Assembly (NCBI RefSeq): GCF_000005505.3
Contig: NC_016133.3
Span: 16,740,001-16,804,000 of the forward strand
Origin: Brachypodium distachyon
Lineage: Eukaryota; Streptophyta; Magnoliopsida; Poales; Poaceae
DNA length: 64,000 nucleotides
Direction: 5' to 3'
This document shows, piece by piece, positions 1-16,807 of this stretch. The first letter of the stretch is position 1. Every line of letters begins with the position of its first letter. The position numbers and the translations under genes are program-made. The notes beneath the pieces are model-generated. The model saw nothing but the letters and a program-made list of their open reading frames with translations, was not told where the DNA came from and searched no databases.

Positions 1-212
1 TGTGATTTACTTCCTGAGAGATATCTTCATGGTAGACAAATAGACAGTACTGGCGAACATGATGGCTTATTTGTCCATTGTGATTTAGGTGCACTGCAGA
101 GGATCCTAAGCATTATTCTTAATCATGGGGACTGGTTGTAAAACAATACATGATGTTATGTGCTTTGTGCTTGTGTTCCAATAACTTATGTCTTATAATT
201 GCTTATTTGTAG
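1..212 (+). other. Intron of RPN2 upstream of the first visible exon
   Basis: No conserved RPN2 coding sequence is seen here, and the stretch ends in an acceptor AG at 211-212 directly before the first recognisable RPN2 codons. The 5' exon(s), promoter and start codon of RPN2 lie outside the window. Confidence 0.7.
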
Positions 213-3200
213 TGAGAGCTTGTACGAAGACGAGGAGTTCGATCAACGGCATCTCGCAGCACTTGTTGTTTCAAAGGTGTTTTACTACCTGAGCGAGCTA
301 AATGATTCTCTGTCATATGCACTTGGCGCTGGACCCCTATTTGATGTCTCGGAGGATTCTGATTATACTAATACACTTTTAGGTGCGGAATTGCCTTGGT
401 TTCTTATCAATTTCAGTTGAGCATTGTGAAAAAAAGGTTTGTTCACATGACAATTTGCTTGTTTCTTTCTTCAGCAAGAGCATTAGATGAATATGCCAGC
501 ATCAGATCAAAGACTTCCAAAGCTACTGAGGAGGAAGAAATGATGGATCCAAGATTGGAAGTCATTGTGGAGAGAATGCTAGACAAGTATGATAGTATCC
601 TGTTTATCATTTGGTTTCCAGCATATGCAGTGCTCTTTTCAGTGTCTAATAGATACTTCTTTCAGGTGTATTCTCGATGGCAAATATCAACAGGCTATGG
701 GGATGGCCGTTGAATGCAGGAGACTTGATAAATTGGAGGATGCAATCTCTCGATGTGATAACCTTCATGGAGCTCTTTCTTACTGCATCAATCTATCTCA
801 CCAATATGTTAGCCATCGTGAATATCGCTGCGAGGTAAGGGCATGATGTGGCACATTGGAGTCGTGAATCCTGCTAATTCTTACCTTGTATTTTTTATCT
901 TTCCAGATTCTTCGTACTATTTCCTCAAGTGACCCAAAACTTTGTGTTTTTTTATCTTTCCAGATACTTCGTTGTCTTGTCAAAATATACAAGACGCTGT
1001 CCAATCCGGATTATTTAAGCATCTGCCAGTGTCTTATGTTCTTGGGTGAATCCGAAACTGTTGCAGATATCTTGCACAAGCTGCTTTCTGGAAGCGAGGT
1101 ATGCACTATTGTTTTTGTTTAAAAAAATCATTTACTTGATGTGCATCATTGATTGCTGGTTAACTCAGTTGTGACCTAAAACTTTGTGTTTAATCTCCAG
1201 GATGATGCTCTCCTTGCATACCAAATTGCTTTCGATCTTGTTGAAAATGAAAATCAGGCATTTCTCCTGAATGTGCGGAATCACCTTGACACACTGAGCA
1301 TGCGGACTTCGGCTCTACCAAGTGGACAAACTGATAATGCTGCTACAGAACCAGCTGGTGATATTCAGATGGGAGACGATGTTGCCACATCAAATGGAAG
1401 TGCTCAGGTTGTGGATCCGAATGAAGTAGCAGTTACTGATAAGTTGTCAAAAATTAAGGGGATATTGTCAGGGGAGACATCTATTCAGCTGACCTTACAG
1501 TTCTTATATAGCCATAATAGGTAAAGTGGTAATATCTTATCTGACTAAATTACAACACCTGATCTTGTATTAAGTCCTTTATCATATTAATTTGGTTATT
1601 TGATTCAACAGGTCTGATCTTTTGATATTGAAGACTATAAAGCAGGCTTTGGAAATGAGGAACAGCGTTTGTCACAGTGCAACTATATGTTCCAATGCAA
1701 TCATGCATGCAGGAACGACAGTAGATACCTTCCTCAGAGAAAACTTGGTAAATTTTATTTACACTCAGTTACCTGACGCCAGTTTATAGCATCTTTATCT
1801 TTCATATTGTCATGTTTCCCTGTGGTATTCTCATCGCATTTTGTGACGTTATTATGTATTGTTACAGGAATGGTTAAGTAGGGCGACCAATTGGGCCAAG
1901 TTCAGCGCCACTGCTGGACTAGGTGTTATTCATAGAGGTCACCTTCAGCAAGGCCGAGCTCTGATGGCCCCGTACCTACCACAGGGTGGTGCTGTAGGCG
2001 GTGGCAGTCCATACTCAGAAGGTGGTGCCCTCTATGCTCTAGGTTTGATTCACGCCAATCATGGTGAAGGAATCAAACAATTTCTTCGTGAGAGCCTTCG
2101 CACCACCAGTTCAGAGGTACTATTCAGACCCTCTTTACTTTAATTTTTCTTCTGTAACAGGTCTTTCATATAATTTTCTCATATTTAACTTCAAACCATA
2201 TTATACAGGTTGTCCAGCATGGTGCCTGTCTGGGACTTGGGCTTGCATCTTTAGGCACAGCAGATGAGGAAATATTTGAGGACATAAAGAATATTTTGTA
2301 CACAGACAGTGCTGTGGCTAGCGAGGCAGCTGGTATTGGCCTGGGCTTGCTTATGGTTGGAACAGCCACTGAGAAGGCTGGAGAGATGCTTGCCTATGCA
2401 CATGACACGCAACATGAGAAAATTATTAGGTAATACTTTTTTGTTGTTGCAATCAGCATCATTTGAGAAGCATAGAGTTTCTTTATCCATGATGCTAGAA
2501 ATAGTCCTGTTCTGAATTCTGATACTCTCCCTCTCTCCAGGGGCTTGGCACTTGGAATTGCATTGACAGTGTATGGCAGGGAAGAGGAAGCTGATACCTT
2601 GATTGAACAAATGACTAGAGATCAAGATCCCATACTTCGTTATGGTGGTATGTATGCAATCGCTCTAGCATACAGGGGAACCGCAAATAACAAAGCTATC
2701 CACCAGCTTCTGCATTTTGCTGTGTCGGATGTGAACGATGATGTGCGGAGGACTGCAGTGTTGGCTCTTGGCTTTGTCCTGTACAATGAGCCTGAGCAGG
2801 TTAGTTTCACCTTCAATGTTTTTTGTTGATTGAAATTTTCACTAAAATCACATTTGAAATGTGCTTGATCAGCAACTGACATGTCTATAACTGTGAATGC
2901 AGACTCCCAGAATTGTGTCCCTGCTCTCTGAATCATACAATCCACATGTCCGTTATGGTGCAGCTCTAGCAGTCGGAATCTCCTGTGCAGGAACGGGATT
3001 AAGTGATGCCATCTCCTTGCTGGAGCCTCTTACTTCAGATGTTGTTGACTTTGTGCGCCAGGGCGCTCTCATTGCAATGGCAATGGTAATGATCCAGACT
3101 AATGAATCATATGATCCTCGTGTTGGAACATTCAGGCGCCAGTTGGAAAAAATTATTCTTGACAAGCATGAGGACACCATGAGTAAGATGGGTGCCATAC

Positions 3201-4069
3201 TAGCTTCTGGCATCATCGATGCTGGTGGTAGGAACGTCACCATCAAGCTTAAGTCGAAATCAAAGCATGACAAGCTCACTGCTGTTGTCGGTCTGGCTGT
3301 TTTCAGCCAGTTCTGGTATTGGTACCCGCTGACCTATTTCATCAGCTTGGCCTTCTCTCCAACAGCCATCATTGGCGTTAACTCTGATCTGAGAATGCCG
3401 AAGCTCGAGTTTCTGTCGAATGCTAAACCATCACTCTTCGATTACCCCAAGCCAACAAGTCAGCAAACTGCGACTGCAGCAGTCCAGCTGCCGACAGCCA
3501 TTTTGTCAACCTATGCAAAGGCAAAATCTAGGGCGGCAAAGAAGGATGCAGAAAGCAAAGCCCAGGAAAAGGCAGAGGCAGTCCAGGAGAAGGCAGAGAC
3601 AGCCGAGGGAAAGGCAGAGGCGCCAACAAGTGAAGACGCCTCTACTTCCATGCAGGTAATTGTCTTCCAAGTTCCAGACTCTTCTTGATAATGCAACCTT
3701 GATCGATCCCTAAAGTATATATAACTCATGTTGCTTACTTTACGATCTTGTTAGGTCGACGGTGCTGCTCCAGAGAAGAAGGCGCCTGAACCGGAGCCGA
3801 CGTTCCAGGTCTTGGCAAACCCAGCCAGGGTTCTCCCCGCCCAGGAGAAGTTCATAAAGTTCCTGGAAGGCAGCCGGTACGAGCCCGTGAAGATGGCTCC
3901 CTCAGGGTTCATCCTCCTACGGGACCTGAAGCCCACCGAGGCCGAGGAACTAGTCCTCGCCGACACCCCTTCGACCGCTGCAGCAGCGACAAATGCCACG
4001 AGCCAACAGTCGGCCATGGCTGTCGATGAAGAGCCACAGCCGCCCGAGCCGTTCGAGTACACCTCGTGA
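213..4069 (+). CDS. RPN2: 26S proteasome non-ATPase regulatory subunit 1 / RPN2 (5'-truncated by window edge)
   Basis: RPN2 is a large scaffold subunit of the 19S regulatory particle base. Eleven exons join in one frame: 213-382, 475-586, 666-834, 964-1098, 1201-1520, 1612-1747, 1868-2116, 2209-2429, 2541-2799, 2903-3655, 3755-4069, giving 945 residues to the TGA at 4067. The first codon is split, so the upstream exon (about the first 55 residues by comparison with known plant RPN2) is off the window. Recognisable landmarks are [27 protein letters not shown], the proteasome/cyclosome repeats with [15 protein letters not shown] and [17 protein letters not shown], and the [20 protein letters not shown] segment near the C-terminus. 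A Lys/Ala/Glu-rich linker (3520-3660) precedes the conserved tail with [19 protein letters not shown]. All introns are short and GT-AG. The exon at 964 has an alternative in-frame acceptor 57 bp upstream. Identification is very secure. Confidence 0.97.
891..965 (+). other. Duplicated 3' splice acceptor in RPN2 intron (in-frame alternative exon start)
   Basis: The 18-base string TTTTTTATCTTTCCAGAT occurs twice, at 891-908 and 948-965. Each copy supplies a pyrimidine tract and an AG (905-906 and 962-963). The downstream AG gives the family-conserved junction (...EYRCE then ILRCLVK). The upstream AG would add exactly 57 nt (19 codons, no stop), repeating residues ILR at both starts. Confidence 0.75.
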
Positions 4070-4389
4070 TGAATATGGATCGGTCCACCCCACCATCACC
4101 AAGGAATGTTTGGGTTGTTTGTATTGTTGGCAGGAACTGCTTGTTTTTATCACACAGCTAATTCATTTCTTTCGGCCGGTCACGTCGCCTCTTTGTATTG
4201 ATATTCCTTTTTTTTTTAAATATATTCTGTGACGACGTTTTACGGCCGCCTCGAAGGCCATGTTGTTGGGACGGGCACACTAGCTGGTAACCAACATATT
4301 GCGCGACAATATAGGACGCAAATAGGGCGCGAACGTGCCCGCGTTAGCAGGTCAGCGCGTACTACAGCAGAGCGGAGCATGCATGCATG
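4070..4389 (+). other. RPN2 3' UTR and flank
   Basis: Sequence after the RPN2 stop, with T-rich and AT-rich stretches (4208-4228) suited to 3'-end formation. No further gene is seen before the TIR element that begins near 4390. Confidence 0.5.
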
Positions 4390-5335
4390 TCCTTTTATGT
4401 TTTTGCAAAATAAAATTTCAAAATGTTATATCTCTCAAACTATATACCCGATCTACGATCCGTCTTTACAGTTAACTTTGTCGCGACGAGATCTTTGAAA
4501 CCAGATCCTGCATTGATATGTTTCGACAACTTTTTTTCGTCTTAAAAATTGCCACCTTGTAATATATTAAGTTGCTATCCTGTAATATATGAAGTTATGA
4601 AGTTGCCACGTGGTAATTTCATACAAAAATAAGACTAAAGTTTGTGTACTAAAATTGCCAACCTGTTGATAATAAAGTTGCCACATAGTTCGCGTGGTAA
4701 TTTCTTTCGGAGTAGTTTGGTAACTTGTGTATCAGCACACGGTAACAAAAGAGTTCGAAACGATGTAATGAGAATATGAACCGGATAGATGGCCTGACTT
4801 ATAGATCACTTACAATTTCTTATATTAATCAACATTAAATGACACGCAGTTTTGCTTGCATGTACATGCATGCATGCAAAGTTAGTGTGTGATCTATGTT
4901 TTAGAATGGTTTATCCGTATATTTCTTGGTAACTTCATCGAAAATAGGATCGTATTTATGCACTGAAGTTATCATCTCATAGTATATGGATTTGCCATCC
5001 GGTAATTTATGAAATTGTCACTGTGTTAGTAACAAGTCATCACGTCACATGGCAATTTTTTTCAAAATAGAATGATAATTTTTACATTATCCCCTGGTAA
5101 CTTAAGATGCCGAAAAAAGTTTGTCGAAACACACCCGAGTGGGATCTAGTTTTGAAGCCCTCATCGATACGAATCTAGCAGTGCGAAGGGATCGTGATTC
5201 GGATACACGGTTGAAGCTATAAAACGTTTCAAATTTTAAAAATAACTTTGTTTCTTTTCTCTCACGGTTGAAGCTATAAAACGTTTCAAATTTTAAAAAT
5301 AACTTTGTTTCTTTTTCTCTAAAACTGCATGAACG
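4390..5335. mobile_element. Long-TIR non-autonomous element (foldback/MULE-MITE type)
   Basis: The left part (about 4390-4560) and the reverse complement of the right part (about 5095-5335) match over more than 150 bases. Shared blocks include GATATGTTTCGACAA at 4514-4528 against its counterpart near 5112-5130 (reverse strand GTGTTTCGACAAAC), and aligned blocks reading toward the interior about tatccgat, acgatcc and actagatcc. The interior holds several degenerate units reading about GTTGCCACNTGGTAATTT. There is no transposase ORF. I could not fix the target-site duplication, so the ends are approximate. Confidence 0.65.
5206..5319. repeat. 57-bp tandem duplication (two copies)
   Basis: Two head-to-tail, nearly identical copies (5206-5262 and 5263-5319), each starting CACGGTTGAAGCTATAAAAC. 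They lie inside the right arm of the surrounding TIR element, so the left arm has one counterpart and the right has two. Confidence 0.9.
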
Positions 5336-6559
5336 CACCTTACGTGCATGCAACTAATGACAAAATCAAGAGTAGCACCGTGCGTACTCAACGACGAAAT
5401 GGGCGTCGCGCGAGGAGGCCACAGTGGGCACGTTCTCCCGTTAAAAATCCCGGAGAATATAAACTGGAACCAACAGAGCGTCACTGTCTGCGAATAAGTT
5501 TTGTTCCAGAACAGATAGTTGCATCGTCCATAAGAACAGAGTGAAATTTGCAACTAGTAATTGGTTAATTGGCATTGCGGGATTGCCTTTCTTAGCTTCA
5601 TTTTGTCCCTTTTTTCGGCGAGAGATACGGAAAGTCTGTCGTCCTTTTGAAGAACGAAGGAGAAAATACGAGACGTTTGTCTGCACTCACTTAACTGGCC
5701 GCAGACAATCAACCGGTCGCCATCCAACAAGTTCGCTGGCCTCGTGGCTCGCGTTACCGAATTTCGCTTCCAGAAGGAATCCCGTCCCTGAGTCTGTCCA
5801 GGCCAAGCAACAAGAGCAAGTCAATTCACGGAATCCGGATCTCCCTCCAGTCGCTGCCTGTTTCCTTTTTCCTTTCTCGCGTGGCTCTCTTCCGTTCCTT
5901 CGCGGCGAATCCATCTCGCATATTTCCTTTCCGTTTCTCCCCCTTCGTCCCTTTAGTTTTTAGTTTTTCCAGTTTGTCTTTTCCCGTCGCTAGCGAAGGC
6001 GAAGAAGCTCGTCCGTGCGTGCCGTAGTACGGCTTGTTGATCGCGCCCGAAACACAACAATGACACGGAGAGAACAAGAACCCGGTGACCTCGGGTGGAA
6101 AACAAGTTAATGATCAACGAGGACGGATAATCGCAAGGTTCACCGAGAAAAAAGATGGTGTGGCGAGAACTTCCAACACGGCCCCACCTAAGCCGCGCAA
6201 AGCGCAGATAAAACAAATAATGATATATCTGATGCGGTCGTTAGTGCTAGGACGGGTATGGATTGGGGAAACTCGACGAAGCGTAGTGAGGTAGGATACA
6301 ACGTGTGTGGACCGAGAGGCAATGCTACAAAGCCCTCCCGATAGAGAAGCCGAACAAAGCTACAACGAGTCACTGTGAATCGAACAACGTGGGAAGATGT
6401 GCTGCCAAATCCAACGGTAGTGGCGGTGGTCAATGTTTAGGTGTCTCGAACATAACATCCGCCCGGGAAAATATCATCAATGGGACTTTAATTGTAAGAA
6501 TCTTTCTACGAGGGGTTTATTGCAAAACTGACGCTTTGCTGGCAGGTGGACCCCAGGGA
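5336..6559. other. Intergenic, upstream of the cytidylyltransferase gene
   Basis: No ORF here has recognisable protein similarity. Open frames such as 5541-5963 and 6305-6600 lack codon-like structure and conflict on the two strands. This presumably contains the promoter of the gene that follows, but no convincing TATA box was assigned. Confidence 0.5.
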
Positions 6560-10827
<4,268 letters not shown>

Positions 10828-11967
10828 TGCTGCAAAAGGAGCACATTTTTGCAGCAAGCTGAGGAAAGCATGGCGCCTCCATGAACTGAGAAGAAGTTAC
10901 TTTACAACGGAATTTGCAACATCTGCTCAGCTATAGGAAGTAGTTAGTGATAATTTGATGGCCATTCGACAGAGAGAATCAGCTCAAAGAATTAAATTAA
11001 AAGGCTGCCACATTCTTCTATTGTTGCTGTTTTTCAGCTGGGATGTCCACTTAACAGCAAGAATTCACATACATGATTCTATTTTATTACTTTGTTATCC
11101 CTGGAGGGGAAATATTTATGGCTGAACACCTTCAGCAGACAATTGATGTATACCTGTATGTTATTACTTAGGAGTGTGTGGAGTGATTAGAGTTTCATAC
11201 TTCCTAACTGTACCAAGTTATACTTGAAAGTACATACTGCTGAGAAAAAGAACTTAGCGACGATCATCTGTTATTCATTTGACTTTTTATGACCTGAGAA
11301 GGTTTTGTTCAGCTTTCCTTGTTACACCAGCGATTTGTCGTGATTGTTTATCAGGGTGCACTATCTGTAAAAATTATGTTTTATCTGTGCTGCATTGTGA
11401 ATATATGTATGATGGTTTCTTAGTAACTTTATTCTGCTCCTGTCTTGAGTTGAACATTGTATTTGCTATATATATGTTCGTCATCATGTTAAAATGTCAG
11501 CAAAAGATGGCTAAAGTTATTTGAAATCGTGCGTACCTTCGGAAGGATCATGGTTCACAATCAAATATGCAGATGAATTTGGCACTCTTAACCGTTAAAT
11601 AGTTACATCAACTAATTTAGATCAACATTTACTGGTCTAGGTTGTGAAGATTAGCATTAGACTGCAACAAGAAGCAAACGCCAACTGACTTGCTTTATGC
11701 TGGCCACATGCTATAGCGCCAGTATTCAGTAGAGTGACACTCAGAAGAAACCTGCAATTTGTAGGATATTCAGCTTTCAATTGGCAGAACGAACGCAATA
11801 TACTTTCAAATAGATTTTTCACTCTACAACTATTTTCATTCATCTCTACGTACATCTTACTAGGATCCAACCCAACCTATTTACTACATGTAAACTGAAC
11901 AAGACATCCTGTTTACCATCTCTCTTTCTTTTTCTCACAGAACAATGTTTAACAGTTGGGATTGTCA
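10828..11967 (+). other. 3' flank of PECT and intergenic spacer
   Basis: The 3' UTR of PECT runs into AT-rich sequence. Nothing gene-like is recognised on either strand up to the end of the small minus-strand gene at 11968. Confidence 0.5.
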
Positions 11968-12516
11968 CTAACCTGAAAAGAAGGGATCATTCTGGCACGG
12001 CTGGTGCTGCCGGGCATCCGCCTCAACTTCCATTGGCGCCGCCACGGCGATGTTCTCATCTCGCCTGAACATAGACTGTGGGTCTGAAGATTTGACCCCG
12101 GATACAGTGTCCACCTTGCCATAGACAATGGTTGGCGCAGTAGCAGTTGGAGCAATTGCTAGTGGCTCATCCTCTTCCATCTTGTCCAGAATCATGCCAT
12201 CCTAGCAACAAAAATCAGCAATTAATGCAAGCTTATCATAAGTCGAATGGAACTCAGTTAGTCCAACAAGTTTGTAAGACCAACAAGTACTACTTAGGAT
12301 CATTTTCCATCTGAAAGTGCTAACTACTTCTTGTTATTACCAGTTTCTAACAAACTCATGGAACAAAACTGCATGTTCTACAGATCAGGGCACCATTGAC
12401 CATACCTGAAGCTTGATCCTCTTAGGATCAAGAAAGACGGAGAACCCATGGCTGTTGACCACCACCTCAACATCCTTCCTCTTCATGATGCTCATCGGCG
12501 CCGCAAGGCCAGCCAT
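11968..12516 (-). CDS. Small unrecognised two-exon protein (114 aa)
   Basis: Minus strand. Exon 1, 12516-12406, starts at an ATG (MAGLAAPMSIMKRKD...). A clean donor CTTCAG|GTATGG leads to an acceptor TTGCTAG and exon 2, 12201-11968, in the same frame. The protein has a basic N-terminal part (MKRKD, LDPKRIKLQ), an acidic DKMEEDEP stretch and an Ala/Thr/Pro linker, and ends QNDPFFSG. No catalytic motif, signal peptide or membrane segment is visible. Two internal methionines (residues 8 and 11) are alternative starts. The stop overlaps a sequence (TTTTCAG|GTTAGT) that also looks like a donor, so a further exon is possible. The frame is also open a little upstream, with a possible acceptor near 12558, so this could be the 3' part of a longer or broken gene. 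No family is assigned. Confidence 0.4.
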
Positions 12517-13470
12517 CTTGCCTTCCCTCGAGACGAACAACTCAGGAGGATACTTGGCTAGTTAATATAGCCTGACTGTCCTAATTAACAGGATTTTACA
12601 TCGCAGTTGCGTCCGGGGTCCGAGGGTTGACCACGAACCGAATATGGATTGGATCCTGACGACGCTCGGCATGTGGTAATGTAAACTAACTACAATGTGA
12701 CGTGGCGTCAGTTGACTAATTCTAGTTGACTTTCTGTATGCCAATTGGTAAAAGAAAAGACTTGGCTATAGAAGAGGCGTCAAGTGACTCGGTACTACCG
12801 GTATTTTGCACTACTGAAGTGTTCCCTGTAGCAATAGTTGCATGTGCCTTGGAAAGGAGAGGGTGGGTTATCCATTCTACTCCGACCGATACTAAATTTT
12901 TGTCGTGATTTTAGTTTAAATTTATACTAAAACTATGACAAGAATTTAGAATCGAAAGGAGTATTTTATTATTTTTTATCATTGTCTTGGATATGCATCA
13001 TGCCACTACAGGCCTTACTAAATTTGTTGCCAAAATGTGCTCAAGTGATTAGAGGTTTCATCTTTTATCTAATTCATTTATTTGAGATCTAATGGCACCA
13101 AATAGAGATTTTTTTTTTGCGAGTACTGAATAGAGATTGATATTTCACCAAGCAAGACAATAAGCACTAAGTACGAGTACGTTTGCACATGATTTTTGTT
13201 TCTTTGTCTTCACTGTTTTCTTACAATTTTACTACCGTTAGTTTTATTCTTTTCCAACTTCACCATTTTGGAGCATAGATGGTTTCTTTACAAATCTCGT
13301 AATAATCCATCTATCACAATTTATAATTAGCAACGTTATAAATAATAATAGAACAAATTATGATACTCCGTACATAAAATGCAACAAGTCCAATGAATTT
13401 TACTTAAGCGCTTTCACGCCAGACCACGAAACTGAAGAAAATTAAACTAAACTGATGCATACATAAATTC
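12517..13470. other. Intergenic, AT-rich
   Basis: No recognisable gene, element ends or structured repeat. It separates the convergent ends of the small gene and the FabZ gene. Confidence 0.5.
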
Positions 13471-13556
13471 AACCAATTGAACAAGCATAGGACTTTGAAG
13501 CCAAATACATTACCATCAAACAACCATTTGAACAAGCATAGGACTTTGAAGCCAAG
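13471..13556. repeat. 51-bp direct tandem repeat (about 1.7 copies)
   Basis: AACCAATTGAACAAGCATAG at 13471 recurs as AACCATTTGAACAAGCATAG at 13522, with GACTTTGAAGCCAA following each. The repeat lies 3' of the FabZ stop, within or just beyond its 3' UTR. Confidence 0.85.
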
Positions 13557-13751
13557 AACAGCAGCATTGCTGGACTCAGACCGCAAAGGCAAAAATTGAA
13601 CCCATATGTTGCATTGGATACACAAACTTGATGTAAAAGACTGCCTCACATGATGTCATTTGGTTTACAACCCAATTCTCGCAACAAAAGAACCTAGCCC
13701 CATTCTAACAATGAATGTGCATGATCTTCACTACTAGATCTCTTTCAGCTG

Positions 13752-16700
13752 CTACTCGTTAGCACTAACCAGGAGGAACTCCCCCTCACATACAAGCTCA
13801 CCATCCACATAGGCTTTTCCATCCATCTTTGCAAGTCCAAATCTCTTCTGATACTTGGTCAGGGTCATTCTCATGACCAAGGTGTCCCCAGCAATTACTG
13901 GCTTACGGAACCTCACTTTGTCAATCCCTGCAAAAAAGAATTTGTCTTGGGCTCCACAGACTTCAGGTTGCAACATCACAATACCTCCGACCTGCGCCAA
14001 AGCCTGTGCATAAAGGTATAAAAAGTTTCTCATGTGAGGGTAAATAAGAAACATGTCAACTCGGTGCTAGAACAGTAACATTAAATTTCACATGGAAGTA
14101 GATAGAGCCATGTGCTCACTGCTCAGGAGAATACATAGTATTGCGACGACTATACATTTTAGCAGCTTGGAGAATTTTAAGCTAGGTATTGATCATATGG
14201 AATGTGAAGCAGACACCAGAATTACAGATAAATAGTATAGCAGTTCGCAATTTGACCTCGCATGAATCGGATTCGTCAGGGTTATACATATCTGATTTGC
14301 GAACCCACGGTTTCTGATTCTAAACACGCTAGTATATGCACATATAGTAACACTAAACAAACATCCTTAGAAGATTCTAACTCTAAAACGTTGTATTTGA
14401 GCCGGCTGACATTAGTAGGATGCAAGTTCCAAAAAAATTGCTTAGAAATTAAATAGACTACCCACTAAAAAGCTGCTGCAGTAAACCAAGCTTATCTTCA
14501 CGTCTCCTTGTCATCTTCACCAGAAAATCCCCAAACTCCCTCCCAAACACCTTTAGGCTCATCATGCTCCTCCAGCCATGTGAAAGCTGAGCTGCAGTGG
14601 TCTCCGCGTGGTCGCTGTCGTGTGCTTCCACTTTGCATTGCTGGCCGTGCTCTAGATCATAGCTGCTGCTGCGCGTCGCCTAGCAAACAACAAAGGACAG
14701 AGGGCTGTCCGTCGGGCATGCACGACCATGACGCGCTGACCGCTGCGCCGTCACCGTTTTCGGCAGAAGTATATTAAGCGCAGGTAAATTTGATTTTTTT
14801 GGTGTTAGCAGCTGCCTTCGATTTAGTTCTTTTGCCTGAGTTCGACAAATCGGAGCCCAAATCCTAACCGATCAGAGTAATTTAGAATCTGGATCTGGGT
14901 TGATCAATCAAGATCGCGGTTCAAGGCCCATTAAATCGGATCCAGTAACTATGGCACAATATTCATTATGCAACAGATCAGATGCTACAGTTGGGCTGGG
15001 TTCACTGTATGAAGTTTCTGAAAACTCTTCTCGAAGCTAATTCCCTTCTTGGCAGAGTGATGTATTCATGGAAACTAAATGCATTATTAATTGAGTTGCA
15101 TAAAGTATGCACGTGGTTACACTTAGACAGCAAGATACGGACTACAATATAACGTGGTAAAGGTGAACTTAATTGCAGAACTATTTATTGCACAAATACT
15201 TTGCTTCACCACAAATTTTCTGGTATCTCACTGTATCGTGTAGACAATTTAACTACCGCTCCAGAAACAGTAAAATCCAGAGATAAGACGAGATGATAAT
15301 TAGACTATGCAGGACGGCAGATTGGCAAATACCTCAACCATGAGAACACCAGGCATTATGGGCCGCTCTGGGAAATGCCCAGGGAAGAAGCTATCGTTTA
15401 TCGTGACATTCTTGATCGCAACAGCAGATTCTCCTGCTTTGTACTCGATCACTCTATCAACAAAAAGGAATGGGAACCTAACAAGCACATCAAAATTCAG
15501 AAGTTAGAAAGAGAGTAGGAGACAATTGTATACTCATGAAGCATCATTCACCTTGCTCCTCTTGACACTAGGCAACAATAATGTAATGCATTTACCCTTA
15601 CGCAAATATTGAAATAACTGCTAATCCATGTTACATTGCTACTTTCTCCAGTCAACAGAAAAAAAAGTGATATTATGGTGCATGAAGTCAAACTATTTTT
15701 GCTTTTTCTCACAATGAAAAAAACATTTTTTCTTCGGATAACAAATCATTTCTGCACATATAAATCGGCCTTACAGAAAGTGCCGACAACTCTAAATTAC
15801 TGTCAGGACTTACAATAGATAAAATTAGGTAGGCGTGAAAGTTATTTTGGGAGACCATGCCAATATCTAGAATGTCATCTTTTGTGCTGGCATGGAAAGG
15901 TAACAGTAAGCAATTACTCCCTCACGTTTGTCGTTTTCAACATTGACGCAGTCACCAAAACACAACTTTGACAATTAATTTCTACTAGAGTATGTTTGCA
16001 AATCCCAATAAAAGATTTTGAAAAGTACCTTTTGAGACAAATATACACATATGTTCTTGAAGCAACTGATCTAAATTTTTTAAAGATATCGGAAACTGGT
16101 AGTCAAAGTTTGGAAGGTTCAGTTTGTCTATATCCAGAATGACCACTTTTATGGAAAAAGAGTGAGTAAGTTTTCTCATTATTTCGCGCAGCGATCCCGT
16201 TACCCACCGAATCAGTTCAATGGGAATGCAGATGCACATCTACAAGAGCCCCCCCGGAAGTGATCTGGAATTTTGGACAGCAAAAATGCAATGCGGGTAA
16301 CTTGCAAGCCAGTTCAATTAACTGCGCACACAACGGAACACATAAGCAAAGCCTCGAGAAGTTATGATGCAGCAAGCAAGTGCTACCTCTTGCTACTAGC
16401 AAGGTAGCCGACAGTGGCTCACCTGTGGGGCAGGATCTCGCGGATCTGGTTGATGTCCATGACCGTCGGGAAGGCAGCGTACTCTGCAAACACACACACA
16501 TAAAGAGAGAGTAGCAGGAATCACAACAGGCTCCCAACCACAAAACCACCGTCAGCAGGGACGGAAGGAAGGAAAAGGAAGCAGCAAGGAACCAACGTTT
16601 CTCGATGGGGATTGCTTCGGCCGCCGGCGCAGCAGCCACCTTATCGTCAGCAGCAGCGGCGCGGCGGGAGACGGCGAGGCTCCGGCGCGCCGCGGAGGGA

Positions 16701-16807
16701 GCCGCCACGGCGACGCGGCTGGGGAGGAGCGGCGCCCGGGAGGGGAGCGCGGCGGCGCGGGGGCAGGCGGATCTGGACACGGACACGGCGGCGAGCGCGG
16801 TCTCCAT
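13752..16807 (-). CDS. fabZ: 3-hydroxyacyl-[acyl-carrier-protein] dehydratase FabZ, plastid-targeted
   Basis: FabZ dehydrates (3R)-hydroxyacyl-ACP to trans-2-enoyl-ACP in each elongation cycle of type II fatty-acid synthesis, in the plastid stroma. Minus strand, four exons: 16807-16597, 16483-16423, 15477-15333, 14003-13752; 222 aa with all junctions in phase. Residues 1 to about 65 are rich in Ala, Ser and Arg with almost no acidic residues until ADDK, typical of a transit peptide. The mature part starts near [20 protein letters not shown] and is a hotdog fold. The catalytic His lies in [19 protein letters not shown] and the catalytic Glu is the last residue of that motif, directly before ALAQVGG; both are present. 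The 3' half carries [20 protein letters not shown] and ends [10 protein letters not shown]. The 1.3-kb third intron holds no recognisable gene. Confidence 0.94.

Noticed and set aside
14508..14777. Plus-strand ORF inside the large FabZ intron
   Set aside because: No domain or start context, opposite to a well-supported gene, and short; ordinary intron sequence.
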